Assembly (NCBI RefSeq): GCF_011601275.1
Contig: NZ_JAAOLY010000016.1
Coordinates: forward strand, 91,915-155,914
DNA length: 64,000 nt
Direction: 5' to 3'
Source of the DNA: Janthinobacterium lividum
GTDB taxonomy: Bacteria > Pseudomonadota > Gammaproteobacteria > Burkholderiales > Burkholderiaceae_D
A program made the position numbers and the translations under genes. Position 1 is the stretch's first letter; each line of letters begins with the position of its first letter. The notes beneath the pieces are model-generated. The model was not told where the DNA came from, did not search any database, and worked only from the letters and a program-made list of their open reading frames with translations. This document shows positions 35,637 through 44,861 of this stretch, piece by piece.

Positions 35637-36995
35637 ATGAGTCCAGGCAGTGTGGAGCATTCCCAGCGGCGTGAGGCCGCTATTTTGATTGTCGACGATG
35701 CGCCGGCCAACCTTGAGCTGCTGCGCAAGCTGATGAGCGAACAGGGTTATCAAACCTATGTGGCCACGTCCGGCGAACGGGCGCTGGCGATCGCCCAGCG
35801 CGCCCATCCCGACCTGATCCTGCTCGACGTGCTGATGCCGGACATGGACGGCATCGAAACATGCCGCCGCCTCAAGCAGCATCCGCTGACGCAACGCATC
35901 CCCGTCATTTTCATGAGCGCCAAGACGGAAACGGAAGACGTAGTGGCCGGCTTCGACTGCGGCGCCGTCGATTACATCAGCAAGCCGCTGCGCATGGCAG
36001 AAGTGTGCGCGCGCGTGCGCGCCCAGCTGCAAATCCGCAGCAACAATGAAACCCAGCAGGAACAGGCCGAGCGCCTGCGCACCATCGTCAACAATATGGC
36101 CGAGGGCTTGCTGATCATCGAGGCCGATGGCCGCATCCAGTACACCAATCCGGCCTGCGACCAGTACCTGGGCTACCGCGAAAACGAACTGGCCGGACGC
36201 TTCATCGGCGAGCTGCTCAGCCCCCTCGTGACGCAGGAATACCTCGATTACTTCGCCATGCACGCGGCCAATCCGGAAAAAGCGCACAACCACGGCACGC
36301 GCGAAGTGGCGATCCGCCACCGCAATGGCGCAGCGTTGAGCATGGACCTGACCCTGACGCCCATGTATCTGCGCCAGCCCCTGTATATCGGCCTGCTGCA
36401 CGACATCACGCACCACAAGCAGTCGGAAGACGCGCTGCAGCGCGCCGCCTATCTCGACCCGCTGACGCAGATCGCCAACCGCCGGCATTTCGACAGCTTC
36501 CTTGAAAAGGAATGGCAGCGCGCCGTGCGCGGCGGCGGTGCCCTGTCGCTGGTGGTACTCGACGTCGACCACTTCAAGCTGTACAACGACAGCCTGGGCC
36601 ACCCGGCCGGCGACATCTGCCTGCAGCAGGTGGCGCAAGCCATCGATGCGCACGCCAGCCGCTCCGGCGACCTGGCGGCCCGCTACGGCGGAGAGGAATT
36701 CGTCCTGCTGTTTGCCGACACGGATGCCGGCAACGCCCTGCACCTGGCCGAGGCCATCCGCGCCAGCATCGAAGCGCTGCAGCTGCCGCACCCGCGGTCG
36801 AGCACCTCGCCATGGATCACCGTCAGCATCGGCGTGGCCACCATCCGCCCGCACCAGCTGGACGACCGCGAAGCGCTGTTCGTCGCCGCCGACCGCGCCC
36901 TGTACGTGGCCAAGGAAGCGGGCCGCAACCAGGTCCGCGCCACGCACTCGGGCAGCACGGCCTGGGAAACGGTCAAGGCATTGGTACTGCGTTAA
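35637..36995 (+). CDS. Diguanylate cyclase with REC and PAS domains
   Basis: Predicted response-regulator enzyme of 452 residues that makes cyclic di-GMP from two GTP. The REC domain (about 15-135) contains VDDAPANLELL and phospho-Asp in LLDVLMPDMDG. The PAS domain follows (NMAEGLLIIEADGRIQYTN), and the GGDEF domain spans about 285-445. The active-site motif is GGEEF (351-355), intact, and RSGD five residues before it is the RxxD inhibitory I-site. ATG 35637 has GAAGG and GGAAG upstream; an earlier in-frame ATG at 35589 lacks a ribosome-binding site. No kinase gene is adjacent, so the input is unknown. Its cyclic di-GMP output would be expected to oppose motility. Confidence 0.93.
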   Translation: MSPGSVEHSQRREAAILIVDDAPANLELLRKLMSEQGYQTYVATSGERALAIAQRAHPDLILLDVLMPDMDGIETCRRLKQHPLTQRIPVIFMSAKTETEDVVAGFDCGAVDYISKPLRMAEVCARVRAQLQIRSNNETQQEQAERLRTIVNNMAEGLLIIEADGRIQYTNPACDQYLGYRENELAGRFIGELLSPLVTQEYLDYFAMHAANPEKAHNHGTREVAIRHRNGAALSMDLTLTPMYLRQPLYIGLLHDITHHKQSEDALQRAAYLDPLTQIANRRHFDSFLEKEWQRAVRGGGALSLVVLDVDHFKLYNDSLGHPAGDICLQQVAQAIDAHASRSGDLAARYGGEEFVLLFADTDAGNALHLAEAIRASIEALQLPHPRSSTSPWITVSIGVATIRPHQLDDREALFVAADRALYVAKEAGRNQVRATHSGSTAWETVKALVLR

Positions 36996-37095
36996 CAGGG
37001 AAGTTCAACGAAACATGTCGCGAACCAAGAGTAGGCCCACGCCCGACGCAAAGGCACTCCGGGCCGCGTCTCCGGCCCGCCATTCTTAAAACTAA

Positions 37096-39360
37096 TCAAA
37101 ACTTACGCGACACACTCAACTTCGCATTGCGTCCCACGCCCGTCACCGCTTCGCTCAGGTAGGGCATGTAATTGCGATTGAAGACATTATCCACCGTCAG
37201 CCGCACTTCCGTGCCGCGCCACGCACCCTGTTTGCCATTCCACGACGCGAACAAAGTGTGCAGCGCATAGCCTTTCGATGGCGGCAGGCGGTACACATTC
37301 CCTACCGGTAGCACGCGGTCCTGCTTCGCCACGAAGCGGCCCTGCCAGCCGATGCTGGCCCCGAGATCGGGCATGCGCCAGCCCAGGCCCGCCATCAATT
37401 TATCGGGTGCGATGGTCGACACAGGTTCGTCCTGGCCCCACGGGTCGCGCTGGGAACCCGTGCGCGTGCCGCGCTGCTTCGACAGCGAGGCGCTGGCAAA
37501 CAGGCGCGGCGAGTTGTAATAGGACTCGACTTCCACGCCCTGCGTGCGGAAACCGGCCAGGTTGCGGTAGGACGACAGGGCCGGCGGCACCTTGCCCGAT
37601 CCCGACACATAGCCTTCGATCAGGATGCCCAGGCGCGGGCCGATATTGTCGCTGACACGGTTCTGGTAGGCCGTCAGGCGCAGCTGCACGTCGTCGCGCT
37701 CCATGAACACGTTCTGCCGGTGCAGCATGACGCCCGTGCGCACGGCCGTCACGCGCTCGACGGCCAGGTCGCGGCTGGTGCCCGGCGTCGATGAACCGAG
37801 CCTGGACGACACATAATATTCATTCGAATACATCTCGTCGATGGTCGGCGCACGCCAGGTGCGGCTCAAGTCGCCGAACAGCGCCACGCTGCTGGATGCC
37901 TTCCAAAACAGGCCCAGGCGCGGCGACCAGCCTTCGTGCGCCTTTTCGCTGAAGTCGTGGCCAGCCGCCGCCAGCGCGCTGTTGTAACGCGACGCCTTGT
38001 TCGGCACGCCCTCGGAAACGACTCTGTCGTGGCGCAGGGCCGCCGTCACCGTCACGTCGCCATACGTCATCGCATCCTGCAGATACAGGCCCGTGGTTTC
38101 CTGCCGCCCGGCCGGCATGTAGTAGGGCTGGAAGTAGCCATAGTTGTAGCTGGGGTCCTTCAGCGCCGTCGACGACGGGTAGTACATCAAGGTGTCGCGC
38201 ACGTTCTTGTGCCATTGCAGTCCCGTCAGCAGCACGTGCGACACGGCGCCCGTCGTAAACACGCTTTCGTTGCGCACTTCGGCGATGCGGTCCACGTACG
38301 AGGCCCAGCTCTCGTTGCCCAGAGAGCCCAGGTAGGAACCCAGCGAAGCGGAGGGCAGGCGCTTGTCATGCTGGTCCGTGTGCGAATAGCCGGCGCTGGC
38401 CGTCAGCTTGATCCACGGATTGTTCTGCGGCGCGTACTGCCACTTCACGGAATACGTATCGTCGTCCTGGTCGCGGTACACGGCCTTGCGCTGCCACGCC
38501 TCTTCCAGTCCGTATTTTTTGATTTCCGCCTCGGTCGGCGTGGGCACATCCTCGCCCATGGCGGCGAACGGCCCCCAGCCCGAGCTGCCGCTCTTCATGG
38601 CCGTCAGGGTCAAGAGCTGCTCCGGCGTCAGCCGGATATTCAGCTTGGCCAGGCTCGATGGCGCGTCGATGGCGGAAAAACGGAATGGCTTGCCATCGGG
38701 CTTGCGCAAATCGTCGGACTTGCGCTGCGTCGTAAAGGCCATCGCATCGAAGCGGCCGTCTTCCGTACGGCCGTAAACGGCCACGGTGGCGTCGTTTTCG
38801 GCATTGTTCGAGTGGCGCGAGTATTTGAGCATGGCGCCCGCTTTCTCGCCGCCTTCCAGCAAGTCTTGCGCATCCTTGGTCTCGACCGTGATGACGCCGC
38901 CGAAGCCGCCATTGCCGTACAAGCTCGTATGCGCGCCCTTGTTCACTTCGATCTGCTTGATCAATTCCGGCTCGATGAAGATGGAACCCTGGCGGTATTT
39001 CTCGAAGCCCTTGGGCACGCCGTCGAGGATGACTTTCACGTCCTGCACTTTATTGAAGCCCCAGATATTGAGGCTCTGGCCGCTGGGACGGGCCGTGCCT
39101 GCCAGGTCCACGCCGGGCAAGGTGTCGAGCAAGGACGCGACATTGTCGGCCTGCTGCCGTTCGATGTCGGCGCTGTTGATGTACGAGCGCCCGGCCGTGC
39201 CTGCGCTGATGGCGTCGCCGAACACGCTGATGGCGGGCATCTGCACGGCGCCGGCCTTGTCGGCCATCGCCGCCGCCCACGCGTGGCCGTGCGCGCCGCC
39301 CAATGCCAGCGCCAGCGCGGCGGCCAGCGGGGTCAATCGTTGTTTGCTGCTGCTCTTCAT
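37096..39360 (-). CDS. TonB-dependent outer-membrane receptor (heme/iron type)
   Basis: Outer-membrane beta-barrel receptor of 754 residues, importing a ligand with energy from TonB. A signal peptide is followed by a plug domain (about 40-160; ADNVASLLDTLPGVDLAG, LNIWGFNKVQDVKVILDGVPKGF, VNKGAHTSLYGNGGFGGVI). The barrel ends in the aromatic LSVSRKF. The plug start resembles TonB-dependent hemoglobin/transferrin-type receptors, so heme or a heme protein is a possible ligand, but siderophores cannot be excluded. AAGGAT precedes the ATG. A perfect Fur-type box (39576-39590) lies about 215 bases upstream, supporting iron control. Confidence 0.93.
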   Translation of the reverse strand: MKSSSKQRLTPLAAALALALGGAHGHAWAAAMADKAGAVQMPAISVFGDAISAGTAGRSYINSADIERQQADNVASLLDTLPGVDLAGTARPSGQSLNIWGFNKVQDVKVILDGVPKGFEKYRQGSIFIEPELIKQIEVNKGAHTSLYGNGGFGGVITVETKDAQDLLEGGEKAGAMLKYSRHSNNAENDATVAVYGRTEDGRFDAMAFTTQRKSDDLRKPDGKPFRFSAIDAPSSLAKLNIRLTPEQLLTLTAMKSGSSGWGPFAAMGEDVPTPTEAEIKKYGLEEAWQRKAVYRDQDDDTYSVKWQYAPQNNPWIKLTASAGYSHTDQHDKRLPSASLGSYLGSLGNESWASYVDRIAEVRNESVFTTGAVSHVLLTGLQWHKNVRDTLMYYPSSTALKDPSYNYGYFQPYYMPAGRQETTGLYLQDAMTYGDVTVTAALRHDRVVSEGVPNKASRYNSALAAAGHDFSEKAHEGWSPRLGLFWKASSSVALFGDLSRTWRAPTIDEMYSNEYYVSSRLGSSTPGTSRDLAVERVTAVRTGVMLHRQNVFMERDDVQLRLTAYQNRVSDNIGPRLGILIEGYVSGSGKVPPALSSYRNLAGFRTQGVEVESYYNSPRLFASASLSKQRGTRTGSQRDPWGQDEPVSTIAPDKLMAGLGWRMPDLGASIGWQGRFVAKQDRVLPVGNVYRLPPSKGYALHTLFASWNGKQGAWRGTEVRLTVDNVFNRNYMPYLSEAVTGVGRNAKLSVSRKF

Positions 39361-39575
39361 CGCTATCCTTGCCTGGGTTTGCTTGCTGCTCGATGCTTGT
39401 GGAATGAAAAATGCAGGGGCAGAGGACAGCGGTGCACGATCAAGCGGCGGCGTTGAAGGAAGCGTTGCGGCGGAACTCTGCCCGCGCGGACACGCCGCCG
39501 GCGCATGGCCGGCGGCGCACTGCAGTCACCGGGATAAGTTGCCTTAGTGAAATGCGGAACACATCATATAACGGA

Positions 39576-39590
39576 TGCGAATGATTCGCA
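39576..39590. promoter_or_regulatory. Fur box upstream of the TonB-dependent receptor
   Basis: TGCGAATGATTCGCA is a perfect 7-1-7 inverted repeat matching the architecture of Fur boxes (TGATAAT-n-ATTATCA type) and the GCGAATGATTCGC variants known in betaproteobacteria. It lies 18 bases beyond the end of the FGGY kinase gene and upstream of the receptor gene on the same strand. Confidence 0.7.
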
Positions 39591-39608
39591 ATACGATTTA
39601 ATGACTAG

Positions 39609-41186
39609 CTATTCCGGATAGCCGGTGATGTCGGCGATCTCGCGGTACAGGGGCTGCAGCCGCGCATACATCTTCCGGTACACGCGCCGGTACAGCTGCT
39701 CGTAGATCTTGCGGTGCTCGGGATGCGGCTGGAAGACCGTGCCCTGGCGCGTCATCGCCTGCACGGCGGCGGGGAAATCCGCATGCCAGCCCAGGCCCAC
39801 GCTGGCGGCGATGGCCGCGCCCAGGCCCGAGCTTTCATACACGTGGGCGCGCGCGGCCGGCAAGCCGAAGATGTCGGCTGTCAGCTGCATGGCCGCATCG
39901 CTTTGCGAACCACCTCCGGCAACGCGCAGCTCCGTGATGGCAATGCCGCTGCGCCGCTCGATGCGCTCCTTGCCTTCGCGCAGCGCATACGCGAGCCCTT
40001 CGAGGATGGCGCGGTAGATGTGGGCGCGCGTATGCACGTCGCCAAAACCGATCATGGCGCCCTTCGCTTCCGGCCCCGGCACCTTGATGCCGGGACTCCA
40101 GTACGGCTGCAGCATCAGGCCCATGGAACCGGGCGGCACGGCATCGACCAGGCGGTCGAACAGCGCTTCGGCGGACAAGCCCGTGCCATCTTCGGCCGCC
40201 GCCGCCCGTTCGCGGTCGCCGAACTGCTCCTTGAACCAGTTGACCATCCAGTAGCCGCGAAATATCTGTACTTCCGTACTGTAGGCGCCCGGCATGGCGG
40301 CCGGATACGGCGGAATGAAGCGCGTCACTTCCACGTATTTGCGGTTGGTGGTGTTGATGGTGGCCGTGGTGCCATAGCTCAGGCACGCCACGTGCGGTTC
40401 GACGCAGCCGGCGCCCAGCACTTCGCACGCCTTGTCGGCGGCGGCCGCCAGCAGCGGCGTGCCTTCCAGGATGCCCGTCGCCGCGGCAGCCGACGCCGTG
40501 ATGGCGCCCATGCGCGTGCCTGGCGTCACCAGTTCCGGCAGCATGGAGCGTTGAATCGCCAGCGCCTGCCACTTCCAGTCGAAACGCCCGGCCCACGCAT
40601 GGCGTTTGTAGTCGAACGGGATGTACGCCACTTGCGAGCCCGTCGAATCGATATATTTTCCGCAGAGGCGGTGGTTCAAAAAGCCCGACAGCAGCAGGAA
40701 TTTGTGCGTACGGCGCCAGATGTCGGGCTGGTGCGCGCTGATCCAGTTGATCTCGGCCTCGCGGCGGAAGTACCTAATCGTGCCATCGAGGCGCGTGGCG
40801 CGAAAAAGCGCGCGCCACCACGGCGCCAGTGGCGGGATGTCGCGCGTGCTGCGCTGGTCCAGCCAGGTGATAGCAGGCCGCAAGGGCTGCCCCTCTTCAT
40901 CCACGTTGACGACCGTGCCGCGCTGCGTCGTCACGGCCACGCCGGCCACCAAGGATTTACTGATGTCCGTGCTGCGCCACAGCTGCTGGCACGCTGCGCA
41001 CACGGCTTGCCAGTAGCCGTCCGCGTCGTGCTCGGCCCAGCCTGGGTGGTCAGAGTAATACGCTTCCAGGAACACTTGCGCCTTGGCCGCCAGATTGCCG
41101 TCCCGGTCGAACAGCAGCGCGCGCACGCTTTGCGTGCCATTGTCGATGGCGAGAATGTACGACCCCGGGCCGGCTGCGCTGGCCAT
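39609..41186 (-). CDS. FGGY-family carbohydrate kinase
   Basis: Sugar/polyol kinase of 525 residues with the actin-like fold. The N-terminal phosphate loop is LAIDNGTQSVRALLFDRDG, followed by the substrate region AITWLDQRSTRD. The ATP-binding half has SYGTTATINTT, LEGLAYALREGKERIE and VAGGGSQSDAAMQLTADIFG. The family contains glycerol, xylulose, ribulose and related kinases; specificity cannot be read here. ATG 41186 lies 5 bases after the stop codon of the small upstream gene. It is the last gene of an operon with a GlpD-like dehydrogenase and an alkyl-DHAP-synthase-like flavoprotein, so a three-carbon or glycerol-like substrate is likely (inference). Confidence 0.88.
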   Translation of the reverse strand: MASAAGPGSYILAIDNGTQSVRALLFDRDGNLAAKAQVFLEAYYSDHPGWAEHDADGYWQAVCAACQQLWRSTDISKSLVAGVAVTTQRGTVVNVDEEGQPLRPAITWLDQRSTRDIPPLAPWWRALFRATRLDGTIRYFRREAEINWISAHQPDIWRRTHKFLLLSGFLNHRLCGKYIDSTGSQVAYIPFDYKRHAWAGRFDWKWQALAIQRSMLPELVTPGTRMGAITASAAAATGILEGTPLLAAAADKACEVLGAGCVEPHVACLSYGTTATINTTNRKYVEVTRFIPPYPAAMPGAYSTEVQIFRGYWMVNWFKEQFGDRERAAAAEDGTGLSAEALFDRLVDAVPPGSMGLMLQPYWSPGIKVPGPEAKGAMIGFGDVHTRAHIYRAILEGLAYALREGKERIERRSGIAITELRVAGGGSQSDAAMQLTADIFGLPAARAHVYESSGLGAAIAASVGLGWHADFPAAVQAMTRQGTVFQPHPEHRKIYEQLYRRVYRKMYARLQPLYREIADITGYPE

Positions 41187-41190
41187 GGCC

Positions 41191-41508
41191 TCAGCCCAGG
41201 CTGGCCAGCGCGGCGCGCAGCGCCTGCAGCAGCGCTTGCGGATCCTTGTCCGGCCGGGCGCTGAAGACAGGCGCCTCCCAGTCCTGCCCCCGCACTGCCA
41301 CCACGCGCAAGCGCCCCTGTTCGTTCCACGCCGGATACCAGCCCACGTCGACGATGTCGCCATTCGCACACGTGATTTGCAGCAGGTCTTCGCCCAGGTC
41401 GTCGACAAGGATGTCCACGCTCTGGCGCAAGTCCAGCGGCGACAGGCTGTCGTAGGTGATGCGCGCGTCGCCCAGGTCCAGGGGCTGGCCAAACAGGGTG
41501 GTCTCGAT
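41191..41508 (-). CDS. Small hypothetical protein with apparent non-AUG start
   Basis: Acidic protein of about 105 residues, unrecognised. The readable part includes LRQSVDILVDDLGEDLLQITC, then NGDIVDVGWYPAWNEQGR, and ends LLQALRAALASLG. A strong ribosome-binding site (AAGGAG, 41520-41515) lies just upstream, but the frame has no ATG, GTG or TTG near it. The codons that follow are ATC at 41511 and 41508, the second at ideal spacing. The first conventional start is TTG 41430, 27 codons later, and the intervening codons look like real coding sequence. It lies between glpD (27 bases) and the FGGY kinase (4 bases) and is clearly in the operon. The start is uncertain. Confidence 0.65.
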   Translation of the reverse strand: METTLFGQPLDLGDARITYDSLSPLDLRQSVDILVDDLGEDLLQITCANGDIVDVGWYPAWNEQGRLRVVAVRGQDWEAPVFSARPDKDPQALLQALRAALASLG

Positions 41509-41534
41509 GATGCTCTCCTTTTTTTATCGTTGCT

Positions 41535-43103
41535 TCATTCGCCTTGCGGCACGCTGTAATGGCGGCGCCACAGGGCCAGGTAGCGCTGCTGCTCTTCTTC
41601 CCAGCGCGCATCGTCCCATCCCAGTTCGCGCTGGCAAATGGCGCGCAGGCGCGGCATGATAGCAAGCCCACCGCCGGCCAGCTGCAAACCGAGGCGCGTG
41701 CGCCGCAGCAGCAAGTCGTCCAGGTGCTGCACGTCTTCCATGCGCGCGCCCCAGCGCAGCTGCGCCCACAGCGTCTGCGTGCCGGGAATCGGCGCCAGTT
41801 CGCCGTCGTGCGCCGCATCGCACAGCGCTTGCGCGGCCGCGCCGTGACGGCCCAGCAGCCGTTCGCGCTGTTCGGCATCGAGCGCCAGGGCCTTGCCCAA
41901 CAAGGGCGGCACGGCGTCGAAAATCGGCAAGGGGCGCAAATCCGCCTGCCAGCCCGGCAGCAGGGGCGCGGCACGGCGCAATGCGTCGAGGGCGATCACG
42001 CGAAACGTCGTCAGCTTGCCCCCCGCCACCGTCAGCAAGCCGTTTTCCAGCCATAACGCATGTTCGCGCGCTTCCTTCGACGGGTCAAGCTGGCCGCTGC
42101 CGATCACGGGACGCACGCCGGCAAACGTGGCCAGCACGTCGCCTTCGACCAGCGCCAGTTGCGGGAACTGCCAGCGCAACGCGGCCAGCAGATAATCGAG
42201 TTCGCCGCGCGTGATGGCCGGCTCCAGTTCCAGGCTGGCGCCGTGGTCGACATCGGTGGTGCCCACCAGGGTCACGCCCTCCCACGGATAGGCAAACACG
42301 GGACGGCCATCGTGCGGGTGCATCAGGCTGACGGCTTGCGCCAGCGGCAAACGCCAGGCGGGCAGCAGCAGATGGCTGCCGCGCAGGGGCCGCAGTTTCG
42401 GCTCTTTTCCCACCTGACCGCGCAAGGCGTCGGCCCAGGCGCCCGTGGCGCTGATCACCAAGCGCGCCCGCACGGTCCACTTTTCGCCACCGACGCCATC
42501 GTTCAATACGGCGCCCACCACCCGCTCTTCCTCGCGCAGCAGCGATGCGACGCCCAGATAATTGACGGCCACGCCGCCATGACGGCGCGCTTCCTGCAGC
42601 ACGCGCAGCACCAGACGCGCGTCATCCGTCTTGGCATCCTGGTACAGCATGCCGCCCTGCAGATCGTCGCGCCGGATATGCGGCGCCAGCATGGCAAAAT
42701 CCGCCGCATCGACATAGCGGCGCGCGCGCCGGCCCGCCATCACGTCATAAATCGCCAGGCCCAGCATGAACTGGCGCCGCCCCGGCTTCCTGCCCGTGTA
42801 ATCGCCAAAGGCAAAGCCCTGCGGCTCGACCAGGCCCGCCGCATCCGTCAGCAAGGCTTGCCGCTCATGCACCGACTCGCGCGTTAGACCGAACTGCCCC
42901 TGCTTCAGGTAGCGCAAGCCGCCGTGCACCAGCTTCGAGGAGCGGCTCGACGTGCCCCAGGCGAAATCGCGCTGCTCCACCAGCAAGGCCGTCAAACCGC
43001 GCCGCGCTGCTTCCAGCAAGATGCCGGCGCCCGTGATGCCGCCGCCGACGATCAAGATGTCCCACTCGCGCGCCAGGATGCCAGGCAACTCCCGCCTGTT
43101 CAC
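41535..43103 (-). CDS. glpD: Glycerol-3-phosphate dehydrogenase/oxidase (GlpD-like)
   Basis: FAD-dependent dehydrogenase of 522 residues that oxidises glycerol 3-phosphate (or a similar polyol phosphate) to the ketone at the membrane and passes electrons to quinone. The N-terminal FAD loop is DILIVGGGITGAGILLEAARRG. Other GlpD blocks are FAWGTSSRSSKLVHGGLRYLK, YPWEGVTLVGTTDVDH, FAGVRPVIG and LLTVAGGKLTTFR, and the C-terminal helical domain follows. The start is GTG 43103, overlapping the TGA of the preceding gene (GTGA), with GGGAGG six bases upstream, so translation is coupled. Whether it is the main housekeeping GlpD or a dedicated paralogue is open. Confidence 0.9.
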   Translation of the reverse strand: MNRRELPGILAREWDILIVGGGITGAGILLEAARRGLTALLVEQRDFAWGTSSRSSKLVHGGLRYLKQGQFGLTRESVHERQALLTDAAGLVEPQGFAFGDYTGRKPGRRQFMLGLAIYDVMAGRRARRYVDAADFAMLAPHIRRDDLQGGMLYQDAKTDDARLVLRVLQEARRHGGVAVNYLGVASLLREEERVVGAVLNDGVGGEKWTVRARLVISATGAWADALRGQVGKEPKLRPLRGSHLLLPAWRLPLAQAVSLMHPHDGRPVFAYPWEGVTLVGTTDVDHGASLELEPAITRGELDYLLAALRWQFPQLALVEGDVLATFAGVRPVIGSGQLDPSKEAREHALWLENGLLTVAGGKLTTFRVIALDALRRAAPLLPGWQADLRPLPIFDAVPPLLGKALALDAEQRERLLGRHGAAAQALCDAAHDGELAPIPGTQTLWAQLRWGARMEDVQHLDDLLLRRTRLGLQLAGGGLAIMPRLRAICQRELGWDDARWEEEQQRYLALWRRHYSVPQGE

Positions 43104-44710
43104 AAGCCGCCTCCCGCCTCGGGCAGCAGTTTGCCGGGGTTCATCATGCCTTGCGGGTCGAACTGGCGCAGCAGCGCGCGCATGGCGGCGATGCCAAGTT
43201 CACCTTTTTCGGCCGCCAGCCATGGCGCGTGGTCCGTGCCCACGCCATGCTGGTGGCTGATGGTGCCGCCGTTGGCGACGATGGCGGCGCCGGCCGCGTC
43301 TTTCAGGGCACGCCAGCGCGCCATGTTGTCTTCAAAGGTGGGCGCCAGCCGGTACACATACGTGGTGTAGACGCTGGCGCCCTGCGCGTACACATGCGAC
43401 AAATGCGTGTAGGCGTGCACCTGTTCGCCGTGCGCGGCCAGCGCATTCGCGCCTGCCTGTTCCAGCGCCGCCATCATGGGCGCCACGCGCGGCCAGTCGA
43501 CGGCCGTCTCCACCGTGTCGATCACATAGCCGTGCTCCCACGCGCCGTTGCGCAGGTAGACATTGCGAAAGCGCCCCTGCTTCCATTTGTCGCCCATGTG
43601 GCGCCCCGCGTGCACGCCCTTGTGCCGCCGCGCCAGCGCCAGCGCGCCGCGCAGGGCCGCGCGCGCGGGGCCGGCTTCTCCGCTGACGCCCAGCATCAGC
43701 ATGCATTTGCCTTCGCCGCAGCCGCGCAGCGACAAATAGCGTTCCAGCAGTCCCACCAGTTTCTTGTGCCCGGCCAGGGTCAGCATGGTTTGCGTTTCCA
43801 GCGCGTTCGACAGGCGCAGCATGCACAGGGGCAGGCGCGATTGGGCCAGCGCCCGCACGGCCGCCTGCGCCTGGCCCCAGTCTGCAAAGAACACGGCGTG
43901 GAACGCCTCGTAGGGCGGCAGCGGTGAGACGCGCACCGTCGCCTGCGTCAGGATGCCCAGTCGCCCTTCGGAGCCGAGCACCATTTCGCGCAGGTCGATG
44001 CCGGCCGCCGACGCGGGAAACGTGGGGATGCTCAAGGTGCCGGCCGGCGTTTCCACTTCGCCGCCCGCGAACAGCTGCTCGATACGGCCATAGCGCAACG
44101 ATTGCTGGCCCGACGAGCGCGTGGCGATCCAGCCGCCCAGGGTCGAATACTCGAACGACTGCGGATAGTGGCCCAGGGTATAGCCCTGCGCGCGCAGCTG
44201 CGCTTCCAGGTCGGGGCCATACACGCCCGCGCCGAACGTGGCCAGCTGCGCCTCGCGGTCCAGGTGGCCCAGCGCGCACAGGCGCGCGAGGCTGACCGAC
44301 AGCACGGGACGCGGTCCCGCCGCTACCGTCAAATGCCCGGCCACGCTGGTGCCGCCGCCGTGCGGGATGACGGCCACGCAGGCCTGGCGCGCATACGCGA
44401 GCAGCTGGCGCACCTGCAGCGCGCTGTCGGGAAAGGCCACGCCATCGGGCACAGCGCCGATGCGGCCATGACGCAATTTGAACCAGTCGGGCAGGCTTTG
44501 GCCGAGCGCATGGCGCACGCGCGTGGCGGGCTGGGTGTCGATCAGCGGATGCGGCGCCAGGCGCGAAGCGGGCACCTGCGCGCAGGCGTCGTCGAAGGTG
44601 GCGTCGACGATGCCGCTGCCCGGCCCCAGGCGCTCGCGCAGAAACGCCAGCGCGTCCCCGCTCAGCGCATACGTGATGCCGTCATCTCCCCAGCCATTCC
44701 AGCGTTGCAT
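43100..44710 (-). CDS. FAD-binding oxidase, alkyl-DHAP-synthase-like
   Basis: Flavoprotein of 536 residues in the VAO/PCMH superfamily. The FAD domain has VAVIPHGGGTSVAGHL and the block STLGGWIATRSSGQQSLRYGRIE typical of the alkylglycerone-phosphate synthase (ADPS) branch. The C-terminal FAD-oxidase domain has SHQHGVGTDHAPWLAAEKG and ends DPQGMMNPGKLLPE. ADPS makes the ether bond of ether lipids from acyl-DHAP. Here the central His of the ADPS HHH motif is Gln (HQHG), so the reaction may differ. ATG 44710 is chosen because GAGGGG lies six bases upstream; ATG 44716 is the alternative. First gene of the operon, divergent from an AraC regulator. Confidence 0.85.
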   Translation of the reverse strand: MQRWNGWGDDGITYALSGDALAFLRERLGPGSGIVDATFDDACAQVPASRLAPHPLIDTQPATRVRHALGQSLPDWFKLRHGRIGAVPDGVAFPDSALQVRQLLAYARQACVAVIPHGGGTSVAGHLTVAAGPRPVLSVSLARLCALGHLDREAQLATFGAGVYGPDLEAQLRAQGYTLGHYPQSFEYSTLGGWIATRSSGQQSLRYGRIEQLFAGGEVETPAGTLSIPTFPASAAGIDLREMVLGSEGRLGILTQATVRVSPLPPYEAFHAVFFADWGQAQAAVRALAQSRLPLCMLRLSNALETQTMLTLAGHKKLVGLLERYLSLRGCGEGKCMLMLGVSGEAGPARAALRGALALARRHKGVHAGRHMGDKWKQGRFRNVYLRNGAWEHGYVIDTVETAVDWPRVAPMMAALEQAGANALAAHGEQVHAYTHLSHVYAQGASVYTTYVYRLAPTFEDNMARWRALKDAAGAAIVANGGTISHQHGVGTDHAPWLAAEKGELGIAAMRALLRQFDPQGMMNPGKLLPEAGGGL

Positions 44711-44745
44711 CGACATCCCCTCTCATTGGTCAAGTTGCCGGCCAG

Positions 44746-44772
44746 TTGCACGCCACGGCGGCTTGCTATACT
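44746..44772 (+). promoter_or_regulatory. Possible promoter of the AraC gene
   Basis: TTGCAC and TATACT are separated by 15 bases, about 90 bases before the AraC start. The elements are good but the spacing is short. The 151-base gap between the divergent genes should also hold the promoter of the ADPS-like operon. Confidence 0.3.
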
Positions 44773-44861
44773 GTTCTTGCCTGATTTTCTTGCTAGATCA
44801 ATAGCATATGCCGCCACAGACGAAGGGTATTGGTTTTTCATGACAATCGCATTGTTCCATC

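Noticed and set aside
41187..41492. N-terminal extension that would make the FGGY kinase 627 residues long
   Set aside because: The extra 102 residues are Trp/Arg/Cys-rich and overlap the small operon gene in another frame; the kinase fold starts right after ATG 41186.
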